The notes under the pieces were generated by a model. That model ran no database searches and was not told the origin of the DNA. It saw only the letters and a list, made by a program, of their open reading frames with translations. Of a stretch of 64,000 bases of DNA, positions 11,401 through 22,456 are shown one piece after another. Both the position numbers and the translations under genes were made by a program. This stretch comes from Closterium sp. NIES-65 (Eukaryota; Streptophyta; Zygnematophyceae; Desmidiales; Closteriaceae). Where the stretch lies: NCBI GenBank assembly GCA_948144175.1, contig CANXME010002158.1, positions 1-64,000 on the forward strand, in the 5' to 3' direction. How positions within the stretch are numbered: position 1 is the first letter of the stretch; each line of letters begins with the position of its first letter.

Positions 11401-14400
11401 ATGCACCATTTTCTCTACACATGTGCGTTAGTTACCTTTCAAATCCTTACGTTCTCTAGATAAATTTATTTCCTACTTTATATTTGAGTGAGACCACTAG
11501 ATTCCGTGTACTATGCAAGATCTGAGCGCTTCCGTTCTCCCTGGCATTTGCACTCTAAGTTCCCATACTGACCGACCTGGCCAATGCACCATTTTCTATA
11601 TACATATGCATTAGATTCCTTTCGAAACTTATTAGCTCACTAGATTTATATATTTCCCACCTTCTGATTGAGTGAGACCGCTAGATTCCCTTTACTTTTT
11701 GAGAAATGAGTGTTTCCGTTCTCCTTGGCCCTACTTGCACCATAAGTGCAAAATGCCGGCCAGACTGGCCGATGCACCATTTTCTCTACACATGTGCGTT
11801 AGTTACCTTTCAAACCCTTACGTTCACTAGATGAATTTATTTCCTACCTTCTATTTGAGTGAGACCTCTAGATTCCGTGTACTGTGCGAGATCTAAGCGC
11901 TTCCGTTCTCCCTGGCATTTGCACTCTAAGTTCCCATACTGACCGACCTGGCCAATGCACCATTTTCCATATACATATGCATTAGATTCCTTTCGAACCT
12001 TATTAGCTCACTAGATTTATATATTTCCCACCTTTTGATCGAGTGAGACGGCTAGATTCCCTTTACTTTTTGAGAAACGAGCGTTTCCGTTCTCCTTGGC
12101 CCTGCTTGCACTATAAGTGCGAAATGCCGGCCAGACTGGCCGATGCACCATTTTCTCTACACATGTGCGTTAGTTACCTTTCAAACCCTTACGTTCACTA
12201 GATGAATTTATTTCCGACCTTCTATTTGAGTGAAACCACTAGATTCCGTGTATTATGCGAGATCTGAGCGGTTCCGTTCTCCCAGGCATTTGCACTCTAA
12301 GTTCCCATACTGACCGACCTGGCCAATGCACCACTTTCCATATACATATGCATTAGATTCCTTCGGAACCTTATTAGCTCACTAGATTTATATATTTCCC
12401 ACCTTCTGATCGAGTAAGACCACTAGATTCCCTCTACTTTTTGAGAAATGAGCGTTTCCGTTCTCCTTGGCCCTAGTTGCACTATAAGTGCGAAATGCCG
12501 GCCAGACTGGCCGATGCACAATTTTCTCTACACATGTGCGTTAGTTACCTTTCAAACCCTTACGTTCACTAGATGAATATATTTCCTACTTTCTATTTGA
12601 GTGAGACCACTTGATTCCGTGTACTATGCGAGATCTGAGCGCTTCCGTTCTCCCTGGCATTTGCATTTTAAGTTCCGATACTGACCGACCTGGCCAATGC
12701 ACCTTTTTCTCTATACATATGCGTTGAATACATTTCAAACATTTTTAGCTGACTAGATTTATATATTTCCCACCTTCTGATCGAGTGAGACCGTTAGATT
12801 CCCTCTACTTTTTGAGAAACGAGCGTTTCCGTTCTCCGTGGCCCCACCTGCACTATGAGTGCGAAATGCCGGCCAGACTGGCCGATGCACTATTTTCTCT
12901 ACACATGTGCGTTAGTTACCTTTCAATCCCTTACGTTCACTAGATGAATATATTTCCTACCTTATATTTGAGTGAGACCACTAGATTCCGTGTATTATGC
13001 GAGATCTGAGCGGTTCCGTTCTCCCATGCATTTGCACTCTAAGTTCCCATACTGACCGACCTGGCCAATGCACCACTTTCCATATACATATGCATTAGAT
13101 TCCTTCCGAACCTTATTAGCTCACTAGATTTATATATTTTCCACCTTCTGATCGAGTGAGACCGCTAGATTCCCTTTACTTTTTGAGAAATGAGCGTTTC
13201 CGTTCTACTTGGCCCTACTTGCACTATAAGTGCGAAATGCCGGCCAGACTGGCCGATGCACCATTTTCTCTACACATGTGCGTTAGTTACCTTTCAAACC
13301 CTTACGTTCACTAGATGAATTTATTTCCTACCTTCTATTTGAGTGAGACCACTAGATTCCGTGTACTATGCAAGATCTGAGCGCTTCCGTTCTCCCTGGC
13401 ATTTGCACTCTAAGTTCCCATACTGACCGACCTGGCCAATGCACCATTTTCCATATACATATGCTTTAGATTCCTTTCGAACCTTATTAGCTCACTAGAT
13501 TTATATATTTCCCACCTTCTGATCAAGTGAGACCGCTAGATTCCCTCTACTTTTTGAGAAATGAGCGTTTTCGTTCTCCTTGGCCCTAGTTGCACTATAA
13601 GTGCGAAATGCCGGCCAGACTGGCCGATGCACAATTTTCTCTACACATGTGCGTTAGTTACCTTTCAAACCCTTACGTTCACTAGATGTATATATTTCCT
13701 ACTTTCTATTTGAGTGAGACCACTTGATTCCGTGTACTATGCAAGATCTGAGCGCTTCCGTTCTCCCTGGCATTTGCATTTTAAGTTCCGATACTGACCG
13801 ACCTGGCCAATGCACCATTTTCTCTATACATGTGCGTTGAATACATTTCAAACCTTTTTAGCTGACTAGATTTATATATTTCCCACCTTCTGATTGAGTG
13901 AGACCGTTAGATTCCCTCTACTTTTTGAGAAACGAGCATTTCCGTTCTCCCTGGCCCCACCTACACTATGAGTGCGAAATGCCGGCCAGACTGGCCGATG
14001 CACCATTTTCTCTACACATGTGCGTTAGTTACCTTTCAAACCCTTACGTTCACTAGATGAATATATTTCCTACCTTATATTTGAGTGAGACCACTAGATT
14101 CCGTGTATTATGCGAGATCTGAGCGGTTCCGTTCTCCCAGGTATTTGCACTCTAAGTTCCCATACTGACCGACCTGGCCAATGCACCACTTTCCATATAC
14201 ATATGCATTAGATTCCTTCCGAACCTTATTAGCTCACTAGATTTATATATTTTCCACCTTTTGATCGAGTGAGACCGCTAGATTCCCTTTACGTTTTGAG
14301 AAATGAGCGTTTCCGTTCTCCTTGGCCCTACTTGCACTATAAGTGCGAAATGCCGGCCAGACTGGCCGATGCACCATTTTCTCTACACATGTGCGTTAGT

Positions 14401-17400
14401 TACCTTTCAAACCCTTACGTTCACTAGATGAATATATTTCCTACCTTCTATTTGAGTGAGACCACTTGATTCCGTGTACTATGCGAGTTCTGAGCGCTTC
14501 CGTTCTCCCTGGCATTTGCATTTTAAGTTCCGATACTGACCGCACTGGTCAATGCACCATTTTCTCTATACATGTGCGTTAAATACATTTCAAACCTTTT
14601 TAGCTGACTAGATTTATATATTTTCCACCTTCTGATCAAGCGAGACCGTTAGATTCCCTCTACTTTTTGAGAAACGAGCGTTTCCATTCTCCCTGGCCCC
14701 ACTTGCACTATGAGTGCGAAATGCCGGCCAGCCTGGCCGATGCACCATTTTCTCTACACATGTGCATTAGTTACCTTTCAAACCCTTAAGTTCACTAGAT
14801 TAATATATTTCCTACCTTATATTTGAGTGAGACCACTAGATTTCGTGTATTATGCGAGATCTGAGCGGTTCCGTTCTCCCAGGCATTTGCACTCTAAGTT
14901 GCCATACTGACCGACCTGGCCAATGCACCACTTTCCATATACATATGCATTAGATTCCTTTCCAACCTTTTTAGCTCACTAGATTTATATATTTCCCACC
15001 TTCTGATCGAGTGAGACCGCTAGATTCCCTCTACTTTTTGAGAAATGAGCGTTTCCGTTCTCCTTGGCCCTACTTGCACTATAAGTGCAAAATGCCGACC
15101 AGACTGGCCGATGCACCATTTTCTCTACACATGTGCGTTAGTTACCTTTCAAACCCTTACGTTCACTAGATGAATATATTTCCGACTTCTACTTGAGTGA
15201 GACCACTTGATTCCGTGTACTATGCGAGATTAGAGCGCTTCCGTTTTCCGTGGCATTTGCATTTTAAGTTCCGATACTGACCGACCTGGCCAATGCACCA
15301 TTTTCTCTATACGTGTGCGTTGAATACATTTCAAACCTTTTTAGCTGACTAGATTTATATATTTCCCACCTTCTGATCGAGTGAGACCGTTAGATTCCCT
15401 TTACTTTTTGAGAAATGCGCGTTTCCGTTCTCCTTGGCCCTACTTGCACTATAAGTGCGAAATGCCGGCCAGACTGGCCGATGCACCATTTTCTCTACAC
15501 ATGTGCGCTAGTTACCTTTCAAATCGTTACGTTCTTTATATGAATTTATTTCCTACCTTATATTTGAGTGAGACCACTAGATTCCGTGTATTATGCGAGA
15601 TCTGAGCGGTTCCGTTCTCCCAGGCATTTGCACTCTAAGTTCCCATACTGACCGACCTGGCCAATGCACCACTTTCCATATACATATGCATTAGATTCCT
15701 TCCGAACCTTATTAGCTCACTAGATTTATATATTTCCCACCTTCTGATTGAGTGAGACCGCTAGATTCCCTTTACTTTTTGAGAAATGAGCGTTTCCGTT
15801 CTCCTTGGCCCTAGTTGCACTATAAGTGCGAAATGCCGGCCAGACTGGCCGATGCACAATTTTCTCTACACATATGCGTTAGTTACTTTTCAAACCCTTA
15901 CGTTCACTAGATGAATATATTTCCTACTTTCTATTTGAGTGAGACCACTTGATTCCGTGTACTATGCGAGATCTGAGCGCTTCCGTTCTCCCTGGCATTT
16001 GCATTTTAAGTTCCGATACTGACCGACCTGACCAATGCACAATTTTATCTATACATGTGCGTTGAATACATTTCCCTCTACTTTTTGAGAAACGAGCGTT
16101 TCCGTTCTCCCTGGCCCCACTTGCACTATGAGTGCGAAATGCCGGCCAGACTGGCCGATGCACCATATTCTCTACACATGTGCGTTAGTTACCTTTCAAA
16201 CCCTTACGTTCACTAGATGAATATATTTCCTACCCTATATTTGAGTAAGACCACTAGATTCCGTGTATTATGCGAGATCTGAGCGGTTCCGTTCTCCCAG
16301 GCATTTGCACTCTAAGTTCCCATACTGACCGACCTGGCCAATGCACCACTTTCCATATACATATGCATTAGATTCCTTCCGAACCTTATTAGCTCACTAG
16401 ATTTATATATTTCCCACCTTCTGATTGAGTGAGACCGCTAGATTCCCTTTACTTTTTGAGAAATGAGCGTTTCTGTTCTACTTGGCCCTACTGGCACTAT
16501 AAGTGCGAAATGCCGGCCAGACTGGCCGATGCACCATTTTCTCTACACATGTGCGTTAGTTACCTTTCAAACCCTTACGTTCACTAGATGAATATATTTC
16601 CTACCTTCTATTTGAGTGAGACCACTAGATTCCGTGTACTATGCGAGATCTGAGCGCTTCCGTTCTCCCTGGCATTTGCACTCTAAGTTCCCATACTGAC
16701 CGACCTGGCCAATGCACCATTTTCCATAAACATATGCTTTAGATTCCTTTCGAACCTTATTAGCTCACTAGATTTATATATTTCCCACCTTCTGATCGAG
16801 TGAGACCGCTAGATTCCCTCTACTTTTTGAGAAATGAGCATTTCCGTTCTCCTTGGCCCTAGTTGCACTATAAGTGCGAAATGCCGGCTAGACTGGCCGA
16901 TGCACAATTTTCTCTACTTATGTGCGTTAGTTACCTTTCAAACCCTTACGTTCACTAGATGAATATATTTCCTACTTTCTATTTGAGTGAGACCACTTCA
17001 TTCCGTGTACTATGCAAGATCTGAGCGCTTCCGTTCTCCCTGGCATTTGCATTTTAAGTTCTGATACTGACCGACCTGGCCAATGCACCATTTTCTCTAT
17101 ACATGTGCATTGAATACATTTCAAACCTTTTTAGCTGACTAGATTTATATATTTCCCACCTTCTGATCGAGTGAGACCGTTAGATTCCCTCTACATTTTG
17201 AGAAACGAGCGTTTCCGTTCTCCCTGGCCCCACCTGCACTATGAGTGCGAAATGCCGGCCAGACTGGCCGATGCACCATATTCTCTACACATGTGCGTTA
17301 GTTACCTTTCAAACCCTTACGTTCACTAGATGAATATATTTCCTACCTTATATTTGAGTGAGACCACTAGATTCCGTGTATTATGCGAGATCTGAGCGGT

Positions 17401-19459
17401 TCCGTTCTCCCAGGCATTTGCACTCTAAGTTCCCATACTGACCGACCTGGCCAATGCACCACTTTCCATATACATATGCATTAGATTCCTTCCGAACCTT
17501 ATTAGCTCACTAGATTTATATATTTCCCACCTTCTGATCGAGTGAGACCGCTAGATTCCCTTTACTTTTTGAGAAATGAGCGTTTCTGTTCTACTTGGCC
17601 CTACTGGCACTATAAGTGCGAAATGCCGGCCAGACTGGCCGATGCACCATTTTCTCCACACATGTGCGTTAGTTACCTTTCAAACCCTTACGTTCACTAG
17701 ATGAATTTATTTCCTACCTTCTATTTGAGTGAGACCACTAGATTCCGTGTACTATGCGAGATCTGAGCGCTTCCGTTCTCCCTGGCATTTGCACTCTAAG
17801 TTCCCATACTGACCGACCTGGCCAATGCACCATTTTCCATATACATATGCTTTAGATTCCTTTCGAACCTTATTAGCTCACTAGATTTATATATTTCCCA
17901 CCTTCTGATCGAGTGAGACCGCTAGATTCCCTCTACTTTTTGAGAAATGAGCATTTCCGTTCTCCTTGGCCCTAGTTGCACTATAAGTGCGAAATGCCGG
18001 CTAGACTGGCCGATGCACAATTTTCTCTACTTATGTGCGTTAGTTACCTTTCAAACCCTTACGTTCACTAGATGAATATATTTCCTACTTTCTATTTGAG
18101 TGAGACCACTTGATTCCGTGTACTATGCGAGATCTGAGCGCTTCCGTTCTCCCTGGCATTTGCATTTTAAGTTCTGATACTGACCGACCTGGCCAATGCA
18201 CCATTTTCTCTATACATGTGCATTGAATACATTTCAAACCTTTTTAGCTGACTAGATTTATATATTTCCCACCTTCTGATCGAGTGAGACCGTTAGATTC
18301 CCTCTACATTTTGAGAAACGAGCGTTTCCGTTCTCCCTGGCCCCACCTGCACTATGAGTGCGAAATGCCGGCCAGACTGGCCGATGCACCATATTCTCTA
18401 CACATGTGCGTTAGTTACCTTTCAAACCCTTACGTTCACTAGATGAATATATTTCCTACCTTATATTTGAGTGAGACCACTAGATTCCGTGTATTATGCG
18501 AGATCTGAGCGCTTCCGTTCTCCCAGGCATTTGCACTCTAAGTTCCCATACTGACCGACCTGGCCAATGCACCACTTTCCATATACATATGCATTAGATT
18601 CCTTCCGAACCTTATTAGCTCACTAGATTTATATATTTCCCACCTTGTGATCGAGTGAGACCGCTAGATTCCCTCTACTTTTTGAGAAATGAGCATTTCC
18701 GTTCTCCTTGGCCCTAGTTGCACTATAAGTGCGAAATGCCGGCTAGACTGGCCGATGCACAATTTTCTCTACTTATGTGCGTTAGTTACCTTTCAAACCC
18801 TTACGTTCACTAGATGAATATATTTCCTACTTTCTATTTGAGTGAGACCACTTGATTCCGTGTACTATGCGAGATCTGAGCGCTTCCGTTCTCCCTGGCA
18901 TTTGCATTTTAAGTTCTGATACTGACCGACCTGGCCAATGCACCATTTTCTCTATACATGTGCATTGAATACATTTCAAACCTTTTTAGCTGACTAGATT
19001 TATATATTTCCCACCTTCTGATCGAGTGAGACCGTTAGATTCCCTCTACATTTTGAGAAACGAGCGTTTCCGTTCTCCCTGGCCCCACCTGCACTATGAG
19101 TGCGAAATGCCGGCCAGACTGGTCGATGCACCATATTCTCTACAGATGTGCGTTAGTTACCTTTCAAACCCTTACGTTCACTAGATGAATATATTTCCTA
19201 CCTTATATTTGAGTGAGACCACTAGATTCCGTGTATTATGCGAGATCTGAGCGGTTCCGTTCTTCCAGGCATTTGCACTCTAAATTCCCATACTGACCGA
19301 CTTGGCCAATGCACCACTTTCCATATACATATGCATTAGATTCCTTCCGAACCTTATTAGCTGCCTAGATTTTTATATTTCCCACCTTCTGATCGAGTGA
19401 GACCGCTAGATTCCCTTTACTTTTTGAGAAATGAGCGTTTCCGTTCTCCTTGGCCCTAC
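8423..19459 (+). repeat. Satellite array, forward orientation (segment 2)
   Basis: About 11 kb of A/B satellite with no gene. The A monomers fall into three recognisable kinds: GAGCGCTTCC with GCACTCTAAG; GAGCGGTTCC with CACCACTTTCC; and GCATTTTAAGTTCCGATACTG with GCTGACTAG. The B monomers also fall into three: TTTGAGAAATGAG with CCCTACTTGC; CCCTAGTTGC with GATGCACAATTTTC; and TTTGAGAAACGAG with CCCACCTGC. Six-monomer blocks of 1113 bp repeat: GAAATGAGCATTTCC recurs near 16831 and 17944, then near 18686 (742 bp, four monomers). A 65-bp deletion interrupts a monomer at about 16070. The last five bases, CCTAC, are a target duplication of Copia-2. Confidence 0.93.
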
Positions 19460-19585
19460 TGTGAAGCAAGGAAAACAGGAATGAAATGACTAAGTCAGAG
19501 TTGGGTACAAATACAACCCTAGAAAGCTGTACCCCATATGTGCTACCCCACTATAGCCTACAAACATGCATCAGCTATAATACTC
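19460..19585 (-). repeat. Copia-2 3' LTR, truncated at its inner end
   Basis: 126 bp match the LTR at 21022-21152 up to AATACTC; the terminal TGACA is missing and pol sequence (CCTGCCGCTGACTGA) follows. ACTC is common to both parents of the joint, a sign of microhomology-mediated deletion. Confidence 0.92.
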
Positions 19586-20240
19586 CCTGCCGCTGACTGA
19601 AGCCACGAGCAACGTACCGTGCCTTGAAGACAGGTGGAGAGCCCGGCGGCCGCTTCACCCTGAAGATCCACATGCCACTGACGATGTTCGCCCCAGGAGG
19701 GGGAACCGCGTCAACGTAGGTGCCTGTGGACTTCCAGGAAGCCATCTCTGCATCCATAGCTGCCTGCCACTGAGAGGAGTAGGGACCCTCTACGGCCTCC
19801 GCGTAAGAACGCGGAGTCGGGATGTCTAGTGCATCCGGGTCTCCCTCAGGGGCAAGCAGTACAGACGCGAGATGAGGTGAAGCAGCCGCTAGACACTGTA
19901 ACTCCTCCTGCCTGTCCTCTAGGACGTCCGTGCCAAGAGCACACTCACCCCCGACGGACGGAGGACAGACAGACGAAGACTCAGCAACAAGACTAGCAGC
20001 GTAGTCGAGACGACAGCGAGCAGCAAAGTCGACGAGCTCAGCGACTAGAGCAGACGCAGCAGTGGACTCAAAAGAGGGGTCAGTGACGACAGTAGCAAGC
20101 AGACGCGTGACAGTAGGACTGGCAGCACGAAGAGAGTCCGACTCAGGGTCGGCAAGCGCAGGAAGAGAGGACTCAGGAGGAGAAGGCAAAGGGGCACGCA
20201 GAGGAGCAGTGGACGGACGTAAAGACATCCGGTGCGTGCC
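19585..20240 (-). pseudogene. Copia-2 remnant of linker and RT start
   Basis: An open frame of 217 codons on the minus strand (19575-20228) from MSLRPSTAPLRAPLPSPP to YVARGFSQRQG. It equals Copia-1 about 2690-3355: the end of the Pro-rich linker, the LDIPTPRSYAEAVEGPYSSQ segment and the first RT block IVSGMWIFRVKR. It keeps the Trp codon that is a stop in Copia-1. No catalytic RT residues remain, so it is a dead fragment. The upstream side is fused at GTGCC to leader repeats. Confidence 0.88.
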
Positions 20241-21021
20241 CGGGCGGCTCGGCGGCAGGGCGGCTCGGGTCCCGGGCGGCTCGGCGTTGGGCGGCTCGGC
20301 TCCCGGGCGGTTCGGCTGCGGGGGGCGGCTCGGCCGGGAGATGCAGGGGTGGGGCCGTCAGGTGCAGCGGCGGGTCGACCGGTGCAGTGGCGGGCCGGCA
20401 GGTGCAGTGGCGGGCCGGCAGGTGCAGCGGCGGGCCGGCAGGTGCAGCGGTGGGCCGGCAGGTGCAGGCGGCGGGCCGTAGGGTGCAGCGGCGGGCCGTA
20501 GGGTGCAGCGGCGGGCCGGCAGGTGCAGCGGCGGGGCCGTCAGGTGAAGCGGCGGGCCGCTGGGTGCAGCGGCGAGCCGGCAGGTGCAGCGGCGGGCCGG
20601 CAGGAGCAGCGGCGGGCCGGCAGGAGCAGCGGCGGGGCCGTCAGGTGAGGCGGCGGGCCGGCAGGAGCAGCGGCGGGCCGTAGGGTGCAGCGGCGGGGCC
20701 GTCAGAGGCGGCGGGCCGTAGGGTGCAGCGGCGGGCCGTAGGGTGCAGCGGCGGGGCCGTCAGAGGTGGCGGCGGGGCCGCGGCAGTAGAGGCGGGGCCG
20801 CGTCAGGGGAGGCGGCGGGGCCGCGTCAGGGGAGGCGGCGGGGCCGCGTCAAGTAGGCGGCGGGGCCGCGATCAGGAGAGGTGGCGGGGCCGCGTCTGAG
20901 GGACAGCGGGGCCGCGAGGGAAAAGGCGACCCGAGGGGTCGCTAAAAAAAGGCGCGCCTCGGGGCACGCTTCGGTGGGCCCTAAAAAAAACGGACCTAAG
21001 GCAGGACCCGCTCTGATACCA
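20241..21021 (-). other. Copia-2 leader remnant: GC-rich repeats, stem-loops, primer binding site
   Basis: Same repeat kinds as the Copia-1 leader: GGCTCGG-rich stretch, 20-bp GCGGGCCGGCAGGTGCA units, then units with core GGCGGGGCCGCGTCAGGG. The GCGACCC/GGGTCGC hairpin (20926-20942) is intact. The other two hairpins each have a mismatch (GGGGCACGC, GGACCT), as expected of a decaying copy. The primer binding site TGGTATCAGAGC (21010-21021) matches the usual initiator tRNA-Met complement, unlike Copia-1. Confidence 0.85.
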
Positions 21022-21152
21022 TGTGAAGCAAGGAAAACAGGAATGAAATGACTAAGTCAGAGTTGGGTACAAATACAACCCTAGAAAGCTGTACCCCATA
21101 TGTGCTACCCCACTATAGCCTACAAACATGCATCAGCTATAATACTCTGACA
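21022..21152 (-). repeat. Copia-2 5' LTR
   Basis: 131 bp, starts TGTGAAGCAAGG and ends ACTCTGACA on the plus strand; closely similar to the Copia-1 LTR. Confidence 0.94.
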
Positions 21153-22449
21153 CCTACTTGCACTATAAGTGCGAAATGCCGGCCAGACTGGCCGATGCAC
21201 AATTTTCCCTACACATGTGCGTTAGTTACCTTTCAAACCCTTACGTTCACTAGATGAATTTATTTCCTACCTTCTATTTGAGTGAGACCTCTAGATTCCG
21301 TGTACTATGCGAGATCTGAGCGCTTCCGTTCTCCCTGGCATTTGCACTCTAAGTTCCCATACTGACCGACCTGGCCAATGCACCATTTTCCATATACATA
21401 TGCATTAGATTCCTTTCGAGCCTTATTAGCTCACTAGATTTATATATTTCCCACCTTCTGATCGAGTGAGACCGTTAGATTCCCTCTACTTTTTGAGAAA
21501 TGAGCGCTTCTGTTCTCCTTGGCCCTAGTTGCACTATAAGTGCGAAATGCCAGCCAGACTGGCCGATGCACCATTTTCTCAACACATGTGCGTTAGTTAC
21601 CTTTCAAACCCTTACGTTCACTAGATGAATTTATTTCCTACCTTCTATTTGAGTGAGACCACTTGATTCCGTGTACTATGCGAGATCTGAGCGCTTCCGT
21701 TCTCCCTGGCATTTGCATTTTAAGTTCCGATGCTGACCGACCTGGCCAATGCACCATTTTCTCTATACATGTGCGTTGAATACATTTCAAACCTTTTTAG
21801 CTGACTAGATTTATATATTTCCCACCTTCTGATCGAGTGAGACCGTTAGATTCCCTCTACTTTTTGAGAAACGAGCGTTTCCGTTCTCGCTGGTCCCACC
21901 TGCACTATGAGTGCGAAATGCCGGCCAGACTGGCCGATGCGCCCTTTTCTCTACACATGTGCATTAGTTACCTTTCAAACCCTTACGTTCACTAGATGAA
22001 TATATTTCCTACCTTATATTTGAGTGAGACCACTAGATTCCGTGTATTATGCGAGATCTGAGCGGTTCCGTTCTCCCAGGCATTTGCACTCTAAGTTCCC
22101 ATACTGACCGACCTGGCCAATGCACCACTTTCCATATACATATGCATTAGATTCCTTCCAAACCTTATTAGCTCACTAGATTTATATATTTCCCACCTTT
22201 TGATTGAGTGACACCGCTAGATTCCCTTCACTTTTTGAGAAATGAGGGTTTCCGTTCTCCTTGGCCCTACTTGCACTATAAGTGCGAAATGCCGGCCAGA
22301 CTGGCCGATGCACCATTTTCTCTACACATGTGCGTTAGTTACCTTTCAAACCCTTACGTTCACTAGATGAATATATTTCCTACTCTCTATTTGAGTGAGA
22401 CCACTTGATTCTGTGTACTATGCGAGATCTGAGCGCTTCCGTTCTCCCT
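21153..22449 (+). repeat. Satellite array, forward orientation (segment 3)
   Basis: About seven A/B monomers in the forward direction, starting with the CCTAC target duplication and running to the orientation switch. No gene. Confidence 0.93.
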
Positions 22450-22456
22450 AGTGGCC
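22420..22456. other. Satellite orientation switch (head-to-head inversion junction)
   Basis: Forward A monomer sequence ending GCGCTTCCGTTCTCCCT (22449) is followed by seven bases, AGTGGCC, and then by reverse-complement satellite starting AGTACACGGAATCTAGTGG (22457). GTGTACT (22413-22419) and AGTACAC (22457-22463) are the inner ends of the two inverted arms, leaving a 37-nt spacer. The B monomers beside the joint are of different subtypes on the two sides. Confidence 0.9.

Larger units (their letters stand above)
19460..21152 (-). mobile_element. Copia-2: internally deleted copia element, minus strand
   Basis: A 1693-bp derivative of a Copia-1-type element with perfect target duplications CCTAC (19455-19459, 21153-21157). 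In element order it has a complete 5' LTR (21022-21152), a primer binding site reading TGGTATCAGAGCGGG (21007-21021), a shortened leader repeat region (about 20240-20960), a piece from the integrase-RT linker to the start of RT (about 19582-20240), and a 3' LTR missing its inner end. Two internal segments are gone relative to Copia-1: about 1130-2690 (rest of RT, RNase H, 3' UTR, polypurine tract) and about 3356-7390 (gag, protease, integrase). It cannot be autonomous. Confidence 0.93.

Noticed and set aside
15381..15605. Recurrent 60-80 residue open frames in the satellite (MRPLDSLYFLRNERF type; also near 23557, 23928, 24670, 48771, 57977)
   Set aside because: They are satellite dimers that happen to lack a stop; most other copies of the same dimer are interrupted, and they lie on whichever strand the array dictates.
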